Made by a program: the position numbers and the translations under genes | Assembly: GCF_000737195.2 (NCBI RefSeq) | Contig: NZ_JALM01000099.1 | Coordinates: 1 to 45,728 of the forward strand | Source of the DNA: Sciscionella sediminilitoris | GTDB lineage: Bacteria > Actinomycetota > Actinomycetes > Mycobacteriales > Pseudonocardiaceae | Length of the DNA stretch: 45,728 nucleotides | Direction of reading: 5' to 3' | The notes under the pieces: generated by a model | What the model saw: the letters and a program-made list of their open reading frames with translations, nothing else | The model's database searches: none | What the model was told of the DNA's origin: nothing | Shown: positions 17,755 through 26,849 of the stretch, one piece after another | Position numbering within the stretch: the first letter of the stretch is position 1 | Layout: each line of letters opens with the position of its first letter

Positions 17755-17798
17755 TTGTGAGTGCTTGTGTTGGTTAGAACCAACACAAGCACTCACAA
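17755..17798. repeat. Perfect 21-bp inverted repeat (dispersed repeat copy 1)
   Basis: Left arm 17755-17775 begins TTGTGAGTGCTTGTG and is matched perfectly by the right arm 17778-17798, with the two-base spacer AG. It lies in the 120-base gap between the divergent purC and AlgJ-like genes. Bases 45711-45728 repeat the first 18 bases of the arm with one mismatch, so the element occurs more than once. It could form a long cruciform or RNA hairpin. There is no T-run beside it and no transposase. Confidence 0.9.
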
Positions 17799-17842
17799 GA
17801 CCCATTTGTGCAGGTCAGAGGGCAATGATTTAGGGTGTCCCG

Positions 17843-19165
17843 GTGAGTCGACGCAGGCCCGTCCACGGTGCACCGGACGAGACGACGGTACCGATCGCGG
17901 TATACGAGTCGTGGCTGCCGCCCAAGCATCCGCTGCACCGGCCGCGGCACGGACGTACCCAGCGGGTGTCGCTGATCTGCGCGGTCGCCTTCCTGTTACT
18001 CCCCGCCATCGCATACGCGATCGGCATCCGCCCGACCGAGTTCGAGAACCACAAGCTGGCCGCCCTTCCCGGTCCGGACCGTGGCTTCGGCATGTTCACC
18101 GGCCTGGACAAGTGGGCAACGGACAACCTTCCGCTGCGTGAGGGCGGGGTGCGCGCCGAGGACGCGATCAGCCAGGGCATCTTCGGCGAGCTGCCGCCCA
18201 AGGGCGAGGGTTCCGGTGGTTCCCCGTTCGGCCCCTCCACGGGTGGCGCCAGTTCGGTCACCCCGGAGGCCGAGGTCGCCGCCAAGCGCAACCAGTACCC
18301 CGAGGTGATCCGCGGCAAGGACGGCTGGCTGTTCTACGGCATGGACGTCAGCATGAAATGCGTGACGGTGCGCTCGATGAACGACGTGATCGCCTCGGTC
18401 GCCCGTTTCGAGAAGATCCTCCGCGATTCCGGGCGCACCCCGGTCGTGCTCGTCCCACCGGACAAGTCGACCATTCTGAACCAGTACATGCCGGATCAGT
18501 ACGCGGGCAAGAAATGCATGACCGGGTACCGCGATAAATTCTGGCCCAAGATCGAAAAACAGGACCATATTCTCGACGTCCGCAAAACGCTCACCGATCT
18601 GCGCAAGGTGGACCCGGACGAGATCTATTTCAAGAACGACACGCACTGGGAGGACATGAGCGCGATCGCCGCGCTGCGTGCCGTCTGCGAACGGATCCAG
18701 CCCGGGGTCAGCAGGACCTGGAAGGCCGACAAGGTCACATCGACGACCCGTACCGGTGATCTCGCCCGGCTGCTCGGCAGCGACCAGACCGAGCCATGGC
18801 CGCAGTACCGGCTCAGCCCGGACGGGGTTTCCGGTGGCACACCGGAACAACCCACGAGCCTGCGCTCCGTGACCACCGTGCGGAACCAACCGGCCAAGGG
18901 CATGATCGACGAGCCCGCGGTCGTGCTCGGCGACTCGTTCAGCCTCCCGCTCGACAAATACGCCTCGAACATCTTCAGCAATGTCTCCTTCGGCGCCTAT
19001 GACGATATGGACGGCGGGCTGACCCAGATTCAGAACATGATCGTGAATTCCAAGGTCGTCGTGCTCGAAATGCTCGAGCGTGGCATGGCGACCGGGGAAG
19101 CCCCGCTGCTGCGCCCGAAACAGCTCGACAAACTCGAGCAGATGCTCAAGCAACACCCGAAATAG
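17843..19165 (+). CDS. AlgJ/AlgX-like membrane-anchored SGNH O-acetyltransferase homologue
   Basis: A 440-residue protein with a cytoplasmic N-terminal tail, one membrane helix (about residues 43-62, ICAVAFLLLPAIAYAIG) and an extracytoplasmic domain. The outer domain has the AlgJ/AlgX-type motifs: KDGWLFYG, VLVPPDKSTIL, NDTHWED (Asp266, His268) and the nucleophile block GDSFS (about 362-366). In that family these residues transfer acetyl groups to polysaccharide. A Gly/Ser/Pro-rich insert (about 115-140) is probably disordered. The GTG start was chosen to include the whole tail. No membrane-bound acyltransferase gene is adjacent, but the sugar acetyltransferase and glycosyltransferase operon lies immediately downstream on the other strand, so a surface-glycan role is plausible. 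Confidence 0.8.
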   Translation: MSRRRPVHGAPDETTVPIAVYESWLPPKHPLHRPRHGRTQRVSLICAVAFLLLPAIAYAIGIRPTEFENHKLAALPGPDRGFGMFTGLDKWATDNLPLREGGVRAEDAISQGIFGELPPKGEGSGGSPFGPSTGGASSVTPEAEVAAKRNQYPEVIRGKDGWLFYGMDVSMKCVTVRSMNDVIASVARFEKILRDSGRTPVVLVPPDKSTILNQYMPDQYAGKKCMTGYRDKFWPKIEKQDHILDVRKTLTDLRKVDPDEIYFKNDTHWEDMSAIAALRAVCERIQPGVSRTWKADKVTSTTRTGDLARLLGSDQTEPWPQYRLSPDGVSGGTPEQPTSLRSVTTVRNQPAKGMIDEPAVVLGDSFSLPLDKYASNIFSNVSFGAYDDMDGGLTQIQNMIVNSKVVVLEMLERGMATGEAPLLRPKQLDKLEQMLKQHPK

Positions 19166-19167
19166 GT

Positions 19168-19737
19168 TCAGAGTTCGCGAATGATGCGGGCCGGGTTGCC
19201 GACCGCGAGCACATTGGCCGGTAGGTCCTTGGTGACCACCGATCCCGCACCGACCACGGCGTTCTCCCCGATGCGCACCCCGGGGCAGACGATGACCCCG
19301 CCACTGAGCCAGGCGTTGTCGCCGATGGTGATCGGTTCCCCGGCTTCCCATTTGGCGCGGCGCTGCGCCGGATCGAGCGGATGGGTCGGCGTGAGCAGCT
19401 GTACCCCGGGCCCGATCTGCACATCCGCGCCGATATTGATCTTCGCGACATCGAGGAAGGTCGCGCCGAAATTGACGAAGGTGCGCGCGCCGATGCTGAT
19501 CCGGTAGCCGTAGTCCACATAGAGCGGTGCCCGGATCTCCGCATCCTCGCCGAGAAAACCGAGCAGTTCGCGGAGAACGGTCTGGCGTTCCCCGGGATTC
19601 CCCGCCGGGCAGGTGTTGAACCGCTCGCTCAGCAGTTCCGCGCGGGCCCGATCGGCGGCGAGCTCGGGATCCTCGGCGAGATAGGGCTCACCGGCGAGCA
19701 TGCGTTCCTTCTGGCTGCTCAACTCGGCCGCAGCCAC
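19168..19737 (-). CDS. Maltose/galactoside-type sugar O-acetyltransferase (left-handed beta helix)
   Basis: Acetyl-CoA-dependent O-acetyltransferase of 189 residues in the Maa/LacA/NodL group. It has the N-terminal KERMLAGEPYLAEDPEL block, hexapeptide repeats and the catalytic PTHPLDP segment. NAWLSGGVIVCPGVRIGENAVVGAGSVV and GNPARIIREL close the fold. The chosen GTG start overlaps the end of the glycosyltransferase gene by 19 bases; a later ATG (MLAGEPY) is possible but would remove conserved residues. It is the last gene of the 26825-19168 operon. It is cytoplasmic, so it probably acts on a sugar precursor, unlike the membrane AlgJ-like protein. Confidence 0.88.
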   Translation of the reverse strand: MAAAELSSQKERMLAGEPYLAEDPELAADRARAELLSERFNTCPAGNPGERQTVLRELLGFLGEDAEIRAPLYVDYGYRISIGARTFVNFGATFLDVAKINIGADVQIGPGVQLLTPTHPLDPAQRRAKWEAGEPITIGDNAWLSGGVIVCPGVRIGENAVVGAGSVVTKDLPANVLAVGNPARIIREL

Positions 19738-22700
19738 AGGGTGAGCAGCCCCGGTTCGCTCGCCCTGGCGCGCGCGACGAGCGCATCCGGATCACCGGCC
19801 TCGGTTTCCGGGCCGCTCTCGGTGACCGGAATGGCCGCATAGCCCGCTTCCCGGTAACCGTGCAGCGCGGCGCGCGGGTCATCGCCGAGTTCCTCGATGG
19901 CCTCGGGGCTGAACTCGACCACCAGCTGCGGGCGGTCGCGCTGGATGAGCCCGGCGAGCCCGGCGAAGGCACGGTGGTCCCTGCCCTGCAGATCGGTCTT
20001 GATCACGTCGACCCGTCCGGCGAGCACGCGGGACTGAGCGTCGAGGCGAACCGCGGAAACCCGGGTGCCGCCTTCTCCGGTGTGCACCCGGATGTCGCCG
20101 CTGTTCTCGGCCTCGACGCGATCGATCCGCACACTCGTCTCGGTGTCCCAAGCGGCGAGTTCCAGTACCTCGACCGCGCTGGCCGCCTCCGCGGGCAGGT
20201 TAACCGCGAGATTTCGCCGCAGCAGCAAGGCATTCAGCGGATCGGCCTCGACGGCCACGATGCGCCGCACCGCTCCGCGCCTGCGTACGAGCGCGAGACT
20301 GTGGTATCCGACGTGCGCGCCGATATCGAGGAAAGCACCCTCGCCCATCAGCTCGGCCATCAGTTTCGCTTCGGCGGTCTCCCAGCTGCGGTGGTACCGC
20401 AACCAGGGCAGGATCACCGCATCCCGTGGCACGAGCAGATCACCGGCGTCACAGCGCACGACCTCGGTGCCGTCCGGAAGCGGGGCGTGGCGCAGCCGTG
20501 CGGCCTCGTCCGCCGCGGTGAGCCGCCGGTTGAGTTCGGCGATCTGGTACTCGTCGTTGTCCGAGCGCGCATCGCGTTCGGCGAACTGCCGGTTGATATC
20601 CGCGAAGGTGGCCCCGACTTCCTCGGCATTGCCCGCGAATCCGGTGCGCAGTTCATCGAGATCGCGTTCCAGATTGCCGATCCGCACGGCATTCCCCGGC
20701 GCCTCGGCACGCAGTTCCCGGTAGCCGGTGTGCAGATCATCGGTGAGCGCGGTCAGCCGGTCGGTGTTCGATCCGGTCTCATCCGCCTTCGCACGCAAGG
20801 AATCCACCGTCGCCTCGAGCCACTCGATGCGTTGCAGCAGCCGCCGTGCGGTGTCCTGGCCACCACTGGTGAGTTCGCCGAGCACGGCACGCTGGTGCAC
20901 GTCGTAGTGATCGAGCAGCCGCAGCATCGCCTTGCGCACGGCGGGGGCGAGCGGATTGCGCGCGCTCGTCCCTGGTTCGGCGCGCCAGTCCAGCGCGGCA
21001 CGCGCGGAATCCAGTGGCGCCAAGGGATCCGGGATCGGTTCCGGCTCCGGCACGGGCTCCCGCCTGGCCAGCCAGGCGGCGTGCGCGGCGCGCAGCTGTT
21101 CGCCGACCCAGGTGGCGGCCGCGGTCATGGAGTGCTCGCGCAGCATGTACTCCCGCGCGGCCCGGGCCCGGCGCGCGGCCTCGGCCGGGTCGTCGGCGAT
21201 CCGGCGCATCGCCTCGGCGGCGGCGCGGATGTCCGGCTGCGCCCACAACGCGTCCTCGTGGTACGGGAAGCAGTCCTTGCCGACCGGAACCAGCGAATAG
21301 GGGATCGGCCACCCGGTCTTATCGTCCACGAACTCGGTCGTCGAAGAGTAATCCGTTGACACGACAGGGATTCCCATGACCATCGCCTGCGCAACGGTGA
21401 GCCCGAAGCCCTCACTGCGGTGCAGCGAGACATAGGCATCGCTGTCCGCGTACAGCGCCTGCAGGTCTTCCGGGGAGAGGTAGCGCTCGAGCAGCGTGAT
21501 CCGCTCGTCCCCGAGCACGGCCATCCGCAGCCGCTCCGCCGCGATCGGATGCAGATCCGGATTGATCGCCTTGAGCACCAGCCGCACGTCCTCGCGGTCC
21601 CCGAAGGCCTGCCGGAACGCATCCACCGCGCCCCAAGGGTTTTTGCGCTCGCCGACCGAGTTGAAGTCGAAGGCGAACAGGAATTGGGTGTATCCCTTGG
21701 TTTTCGGCTCCACGGAGGCGATCTCGCGCACCGGGGCGGGGAAGACCTTCACCGGCAGCGTGGTGTGCCGGCGGATCGCCCGCGCGCAGAACTCGCTGAC
21801 CGTCCAGATCTCGTCCACCAGTTCGAAGGCCGGATGCAGCCACTCCGGGAACTCCTCGAGCTCCCAGGCCCAGAACCCGATGCGGTAGCGGTCGGCGAAC
21901 ACCTCGGGATGCGCCTCGGCCATCACCTGGGTCTGGTCCGCGTTCACGCACAGCAGGCTCACCCCGTAGCGCGCCGCGCCCTCGGTCTCCGGGCGGGCGA
22001 GCGCGGTGCGGTTGGAGACCGCCTTCTCCTCGACGACCGAACTGATCGGAATCCCCGAGGCGGCGACCGCATCGTGCAGCAACCGCGCCATTTCCCCGAG
22101 TCCGAGCTCCGCGGTGAGGTAACCGAGCATGTTCACCCCGGGCCGCTTGTCCACCGCGACGGTCCGGGCTTCGGAGTGCGCGGGAAGGGCCCAGGAGGGC
22201 AGGCCGAACTCGGCCACCCCGGATTGCCCGCACCAGTACCGGAATCCGGCGTTGTCCTGCGCGTAGGGGCGCGGGAAGGCACGGCGCAGATCGGGCCGAC
22301 CGCTCCACACCGACATCAGCAGCCGGTTCAGCCCGCTGCGTTCCTGTGCCCGGTCCGCGGGTCCCGCGAGCCAGCGCGCGAAGGCGTCGGTGCCGTCGAA
22401 AGCGTGCGGTGGCACGGGTTCCACGGTTCGGGAACGCCGCGCGGAATCCGGGCGCTCCGCCTCGATCCACGCGCCGCGGAACAGCCTGCGCATAGCCGAG
22501 GTGATCGGAGTGCCGTCGGCCAGCCGTGCGAATCCATAGGGGATCGCCTCGAGGGTTTCCGCGTAGCCATTGGCTTTCAGCGCCGCACCATAGGAATCGC
22601 AGAGCTCGCGCAGGATCGGGTTCGCCGAGAGCACCACCCGAGGCTCGCGCGCGCAGTGATAGCTCAGCTGCCAGGGCCGCTCCGGGCGGTACCCGCTGAA

Positions 22701-23429
22701 GTGGAAGAACCGCAGCGGAGCGCCGTTCGCCAGGATCGCGCCGTCCAGGCCCTTCTCCAGCTCGCGCTCGTGCGCGTTCCAGTAGGCGATGTTGAAGCCG
22801 GGGTCGCGCAGCACCGTGTGCCGGAACAACGCGGGAACCTGGTCGACCCAGCGCTGATCGGTGAACAGCTGCTCCTCGGGGGCCGCGATCGCGTCCGTGC
22901 GCAGCCGTTCCGCCCAGAAATCCAGGAACGGTCCCGCTCCCGGTCCGCAGGCGAGGAAACCGAGGTTGAAGATCCCGGTTCCCATGATCACGCCCTCACC
23001 CGGTTCCTTGCCATCGCGCGGCATCGGGCCGAGCACGTGCGGGGTGAGCACCAGATCGTGCTCGATCGCGAGCTCGGTGAGTTCGGGCATCGGCGCGTAC
23101 ACCGTGATGTCCGGGTCCAGGAACACCGCGACCGTGCTGTGTTCGAGCAGCACCCGCAGCAGAAACGGCTTCACCGCGGTGGCCAGTTCGGTCACCGAGT
23201 AGGCGGTCGCCATGCGCAGGTATTCGTCTGGCTCGATGCCGAAGGCCGCGGGCCCGAGAATGCGCGCGCCCGCCTCGTACTCGTCGCGCTCGGCGGGTGC
23301 GTCGATGACCGTGATCCAGAACTCGTCACCGGGGTGAGTGGCGAGATAGCTGGCGGCGAGCACGCGTGCCGCGGGCAGATAGTTGGCCGCGACGACGGTG
23401 CACGCCGTTCGCCGCGCCGCCTCAGCCAT
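19719..23429 (-). CDS. Multidomain glycosyltransferase fused to FkbM-type methyltransferase
   Basis: A 1236-residue cytoplasmic protein with three apparent catalytic parts. Residues 1-300 resemble a GT-A glycosyltransferase, with VVAANYLPAARVLAASYL and the metal-binding DPD at 105-107. Residues about 430-790 form a GT4-like domain with GYLTAELGLGEMAR, GFWAWELEEFP and EGFGLTVAQAM. Residues about 830-980 are charged and helical, probably coiled coil. The last 250 residues are an FkbM-type SAM methyltransferase with FLDIGAHVGYHSLAL (near 1033) and VDVIKTDLQGRDHRAF. The ATG start overlaps the upstream gene by eight bases. Such fusions are known in glycan clusters; this one probably builds and methyl-caps a surface glycan (inference). 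Confidence 0.85.
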   Translation of the reverse strand: MAEAARRTACTVVAANYLPAARVLAASYLATHPGDEFWITVIDAPAERDEYEAGARILGPAAFGIEPDEYLRMATAYSVTELATAVKPFLLRVLLEHSTVAVFLDPDITVYAPMPELTELAIEHDLVLTPHVLGPMPRDGKEPGEGVIMGTGIFNLGFLACGPGAGPFLDFWAERLRTDAIAAPEEQLFTDQRWVDQVPALFRHTVLRDPGFNIAYWNAHERELEKGLDGAILANGAPLRFFHFSGYRPERPWQLSYHCAREPRVVLSANPILRELCDSYGAALKANGYAETLEAIPYGFARLADGTPITSAMRRLFRGAWIEAERPDSARRSRTVEPVPPHAFDGTDAFARWLAGPADRAQERSGLNRLLMSVWSGRPDLRRAFPRPYAQDNAGFRYWCGQSGVAEFGLPSWALPAHSEARTVAVDKRPGVNMLGYLTAELGLGEMARLLHDAVAASGIPISSVVEEKAVSNRTALARPETEGAARYGVSLLCVNADQTQVMAEAHPEVFADRYRIGFWAWELEEFPEWLHPAFELVDEIWTVSEFCARAIRRHTTLPVKVFPAPVREIASVEPKTKGYTQFLFAFDFNSVGERKNPWGAVDAFRQAFGDREDVRLVLKAINPDLHPIAAERLRMAVLGDERITLLERYLSPEDLQALYADSDAYVSLHRSEGFGLTVAQAMVMGIPVVSTDYSSTTEFVDDKTGWPIPYSLVPVGKDCFPYHEDALWAQPDIRAAAEAMRRIADDPAEAARRARAAREYMLREHSMTAAATWVGEQLRAAHAAWLARREPVPEPEPIPDPLAPLDSARAALDWRAEPGTSARNPLAPAVRKAMLRLLDHYDVHQRAVLGELTSGGQDTARRLLQRIEWLEATVDSLRAKADETGSNTDRLTALTDDLHTGYRELRAEAPGNAVRIGNLERDLDELRTGFAGNAEEVGATFADINRQFAERDARSDNDEYQIAELNRRLTAADEAARLRHAPLPDGTEVVRCDAGDLLVPRDAVILPWLRYHRSWETAEAKLMAELMGEGAFLDIGAHVGYHSLALVRRRGAVRRIVAVEADPLNALLLRRNLAVNLPAEAASAVEVLELAAWDTETSVRIDRVEAENSGDIRVHTGEGGTRVSAVRLDAQSRVLAGRVDVIKTDLQGRDHRAFAGLAGLIQRDRPQLVVEFSPEAIEELGDDPRAALHGYREAGYAAIPVTESGPETEAGDPDALVARARASEPGLLTLWLRPS

Positions 23430-24516
23430 CGGCGGGAACGGCCTTCAGCTGGTCCTGCAGCACCTTGGTGAACTGCTGCTGCACGGTGGCGAAGTCCGGA
23501 CCGTAGACGTGCACCCGCACGATCTCCGTGCCATGCGCGTAATGCGCGCGGATCTCGCTGTTCTCGCCCGCCTTGTTCGGCTGGACCTGTGCCGCGGCGA
23601 CGCCCTTCGGCTGACCGTCGAGCTTCTTCATGCCGTTGGACAGCTCGGCGTCGTTGAGCTCCTTCACCGCTTCGGTCGCACCCTGCGGGGTGCTCGCTTT
23701 CGCCGCGACCAGTGCGAAGGTGTTCTCGCCCTGGTGGCTGACCTTGAACACGGTCTTGCCGACCACCGCGTTCGTATAGGCCTGCTGTTCCTGCGGGTTG
23801 AGGTAGTTCGCGCCGGAAAGGCTCTGCAGGTCCTTCACGTTCGCGTGGTCCTCGGGCTGGCCGGGCGGATCGATCAGGCCGAGCTGATCGGGCTTCGGTT
23901 TCGGCTTCGGCTGTTCCCCGCCGCCCTGGCCCTGGGCGTTGTTCTTGTCCCCGCCCGCCTGCGGCGGCTGCGAGCCCGAGCTCTGGCCGAACAGCAGCCA
24001 GGCGCCGACGGCGAGCACCACGATCAGCACGACCCCGGCGACGATGCCGATGACCTTGCCGCGGGCACCCTTGTTCTGCTCACCGGTTTCCGGTCCCTGC
24101 TTGACCCACTCGGAGCTGCCCGCGGCCAATGGCGGGAACTCGTCACCTGCCCACGGCGGGTCGTTGTCCTCCTGCGGCGGCTGATCGAACATGCCCTGCT
24201 GCGGCTGCTGAGGTTGCTGGTAACCCTGTTGATAGCCCTGCTGGTAGGCCTGCGGCTGCTGGCCGGGCTGCCATTGTTGTTGCTGGGGCTGCTGGGGTGG
24301 TTGCTGCTGCGGCTGGCGCCCGACGACCTGGGTGGCGTCCGCTCCGGTGTCCGTGATCGGCGGGATGAACTGGGTGCTGTCCATCGAGGTGTCCGGCGGC
24401 GGGGACGCGTTCGCCGAGCTGAGCAGCTGGTCGCGACGGATGCGGTAGTCCTCAGCCGAAACCCGGCCGTTCACCAGGTCATCCTCTAACCTGCGCAGCT
24501 CGTCCTGCCAGGTCAT
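23422..24516 (-). CDS. WQDEL-type single-pass membrane protein, copy 1
   Basis: No named family recognised. The protein has 364 residues. It opens with MTWQDELRRLEDDLVNG and RIRRDQLL, a short helical module resembling SHOCT-type short domains. A Gln/Pro-rich disordered stretch of about 90 residues follows. One membrane helix (about 175-198, VIGIVAGVVLIVVLAVGAWLLF) leads to an extracytoplasmic domain of about 165 residues. I start at ATG 24514-24516 because of the AAGGGGG ribosome site and the match to the paralogue; the longer frame adds 17 unlikely residues. It is co-directional and overlapping with the glycosyltransferase gene. Confidence 0.8.
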   Translation of the reverse strand: MTWQDELRRLEDDLVNGRVSAEDYRIRRDQLLSSANASPPPDTSMDSTQFIPPITDTGADATQVVGRQPQQQPPQQPQQQQWQPGQQPQAYQQGYQQGYQQPQQPQQGMFDQPPQEDNDPPWAGDEFPPLAAGSSEWVKQGPETGEQNKGARGKVIGIVAGVVLIVVLAVGAWLLFGQSSGSQPPQAGGDKNNAQGQGGGEQPKPKPKPDQLGLIDPPGQPEDHANVKDLQSLSGANYLNPQEQQAYTNAVVGKTVFKVSHQGENTFALVAAKASTPQGATEAVKELNDAELSNGMKKLDGQPKGVAAAQVQPNKAGENSEIRAHYAHGTEIVRVHVYGPDFATVQQQFTKVLQDQLKAVPADG

Positions 24517-24604
24517 CGCGGCCCCCTTTGCGAAAAAATCCGTGAGCGTGTTCGACTCATTGTGCACCGCGCCACGATCGAGTGATCGAGCGGGCCGACT
24601 CAGC

Positions 24605-25723
24605 TCAATTGGGTGGTAAAGCCTTGGCCACGGACTTACCGAAGCCCGCGTAGCCGGACTTGAGGCTGTCCGCCTTGTCCAGTTTCGCGGTGGCGGAGGC
24701 GACGAGCACGGTCATCCGGTCCGAGCAGTACGCGCCGCGGTAGTACACGCCCTGCTTGTTCGAGAGGTTCAGCGTGCTGGTGTTCGCGCCGAGCATCCCG
24801 TCGTGGGTGTCGGTGAATCCGAGCGAGCGCTGGAAGTCGTTGAGCCCGGCAGCCGTGAGCTGGCAGTTGCGCTGACTGGTGCTCGGGATGACCGCGAGCA
24901 GGTAGACCTCGGTACCGGACCGCACCGACTGGCGCACCAGCATCGATTTCGGGCCGGCCTTCTGGATGTTCTGCGCGATCTGCTCGGTGTAGTACCCGGC
25001 CTTCACGATCGAGTCGATCGGCTGCATGTCCGGGGCCTTCAGCGGAACCCCCGGCAGCTTCGGCAGGCGTTCGGCGAGCCCGGAGGGGAGCACGGCGGGA
25101 CCGGTTGCCTCGGTGCTCGCCGGGGACGGGGGCGGAGCCTGGCGCTGCGGCGCGGACTCGGACACGTTCCGGAACGCGAGCAGCCACACGAGCAGTGCGA
25201 TGAGCGCGAGCACGAGCACCCCGCCGACCCCGGCGAGCAGGAGCTTGCCGGACTGGGAGAGCTTGCGGCGCGGTTGCTTCGGTTCCGGCAGTTCGGGGAC
25301 CGGCGCGGAGGGCTGTCTCTGCTGGCGCTGCCACGGCGGCTGCTGCACGGCCTGGGGCACCGCGGGCTGGGGCACCGGAGGGAACGTCGGCTCCTTCGCG
25401 GGTTCCTTCTGCGGTTCGACCGGGGGAACCGGCGGGATCGGATTGGTCAACTCCTGCGGAGTCTGTTCCGGTACCGGTTTCTTCTCCGGTTCCGCCTCCG
25501 TTTTCCCGACCGCAGGACCGCGTTCCCACGGCGGGCGCAGCTGCTGGGTGTCCCGTTCGGCGTTGCGGCTCGGCGACTGCGAACGCCAGCCCGCCGCCGG
25601 ACCCGCGGTCGGCCCGGAAGCGCCCGCGAGCAGATCGTCCGCGCGGCGGCGGTGCTCACCGGCGTCGATCTTGCCCTCGGCCAGTTCGTTGTCCAGCTGC
25701 TCGAGCTCGTCCTGCCAGCTCAT
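24605..25723 (-). CDS. WQDEL-type single-pass membrane protein, copy 2
   Basis: Paralogue of the next gene in the operon, 372 residues. It starts MSWQDELEQLDNELAEGKID and has HRRRADDLL, a long Pro/Gln/Glu-rich disordered cytoplasmic part, one membrane helix (about 160-185, LLLAGVGGVLVLALIALLVWLLAF) and an outer domain. The outer domain carries two or three cysteines (CQLT, YCSD) that could pair. The ATG at 25721-25723 is supported by the shared WQDEL start; the open frame upstream lacks paralogue similarity. No catalytic motif is visible. Tandem location next to glycosyltransferase and methyltransferase genes suggests an envelope role. Confidence 0.8.
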   Translation of the reverse strand: MSWQDELEQLDNELAEGKIDAGEHRRRADDLLAGASGPTAGPAAGWRSQSPSRNAERDTQQLRPPWERGPAVGKTEAEPEKKPVPEQTPQELTNPIPPVPPVEPQKEPAKEPTFPPVPQPAVPQAVQQPPWQRQQRQPSAPVPELPEPKQPRRKLSQSGKLLLAGVGGVLVLALIALLVWLLAFRNVSESAPQRQAPPPSPASTEATGPAVLPSGLAERLPKLPGVPLKAPDMQPIDSIVKAGYYTEQIAQNIQKAGPKSMLVRQSVRSGTEVYLLAVIPSTSQRNCQLTAAGLNDFQRSLGFTDTHDGMLGANTSTLNLSNKQGVYYRGAYCSDRMTVLVASATAKLDKADSLKSGYAGFGKSVAKALPPN

Positions 25724-25763
25724 CGTCGTCTCGGATCCCAGTCTTATCGGCGCTTGTCGGCTC

Positions 25764-26825
25764 TTATCGGCGGATGAGGTACGTGCGGCTGTGCCACGGC
25801 TCGCCCGCGAAATTGTCCTGTACCGCGCACAGCACTCGTGCACCGCAGTGTTGCACCAGTTCACGCACGAGGGAATCCGGCATCGGGTGCATCTCGATCC
25901 CGCCGTCGGGATCCGCGGGGCGCTCGACCGGGTCCGGGGCTCCCTCGGAGACCTCGACATCGAGCCGCGCCACCGGGGAACCCGCTTCCGCGAACCAGCG
26001 CACCAGTTCCTGCACCAGATCCAGTTCCAGGACGTAATTCCCCGGCCGCTCCGGCGCGGTGACCTCGAGCTCGAGCACCGTCACCGCACCCGGTTCCACC
26101 GCGTGCCGCAGACCCGCGCGGCCATCGTCCCGCACGAGCATCCGCTGCCCGCTGCGCCAATGGTTACCGAGCAGGATCCCGGATTCCGTTGGCCAGACGG
26201 CATCGCCCCGATTGGTCACCTCCACCCGGAGCATCGCAGTCTGACCAGCCAAGATGCGTTCCGGCGCGGCGAGCACCCGCAACTGCGCCCGGCTCGCCGA
26301 CTCCGCGAGCGGGCCGGGGACCCGGGGCGCGATCGGCACCTGCACCACGACCAGACCGCCGGAAGCCACCACCCGCAGCATCTCCAACAGCGCGGTGACC
26401 TGGATCGGCGGCGGTAAGTGCTGGAGCACCACGAGACTGACCGCACCATCGAACGCGCCGTCCTCGAACGGGAGCGTGCGCCCGTCGTAGGCGTGGAACT
26501 CCGCACGCGCACCGACCCGGTTGTAGCGCCGCGCGAGCGCCACCATGCTGCGCGAGATGTCCGCCCCGGTCACCCGATGCCCGCGTTCGGCCAGCGCACA
26601 GGAAAGGCGGCCCACCCCACAACCGAAATCGAGCAGCCGCTCACCCAGTTCCAGACCGTTGTCCGCCAGCTTGCGGTGCAGCCACGCCGCATTGCGCACC
26701 CCGGTCGCCATGAACTCCTCGAGGTCCCAGCCACCGTTGCGCCGGTCCGGTTCACTGAACACCGCCCACAGCGGGTCACGGGTGCCCATCGCCTCCCAGA
26801 CCGCACGCAGCCGCTCGACGCTCAC
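25764..26825 (-). CDS. SAM-dependent methyltransferase with C-terminal beta-sandwich domain
   Basis: A 353-residue protein. Residues 1-220 form a class I methyltransferase with motif I LLDFGCGVGRLS (about 64-75), VTGADIS and the post-motif FDGAVSLVVLQHL. The last 130 residues resemble the Nbr1-like or Ig-like domains found at the ends of glycan enzymes: LRVEVTNRGDAVWP, LGNHW and PGNYVLELDLVQELVRWF. The start is GTG at 26825, only 24 bases from the divergent msrA start, so both promoters lie in or overlap the coding starts. It is the first gene of the glycan operon. The substrate is unknown; a sugar or glycolipid is likely. Confidence 0.85.
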   Translation of the reverse strand: MSVERLRAVWEAMGTRDPLWAVFSEPDRRNGGWDLEEFMATGVRNAAWLHRKLADNGLELGERLLDFGCGVGRLSCALAERGHRVTGADISRSMVALARRYNRVGARAEFHAYDGRTLPFEDGAFDGAVSLVVLQHLPPPIQVTALLEMLRVVASGGLVVVQVPIAPRVPGPLAESASRAQLRVLAAPERILAGQTAMLRVEVTNRGDAVWPTESGILLGNHWRSGQRMLVRDDGRAGLRHAVEPGAVTVLELEVTAPERPGNYVLELDLVQELVRWFAEAGSPVARLDVEVSEGAPDPVERPADPDGGIEMHPMPDSLVRELVQHCGARVLCAVQDNFAGEPWHSRTYLIRR

Positions 26826-26849
26826 CCCACTTGCCCCTAACCTTGACCT

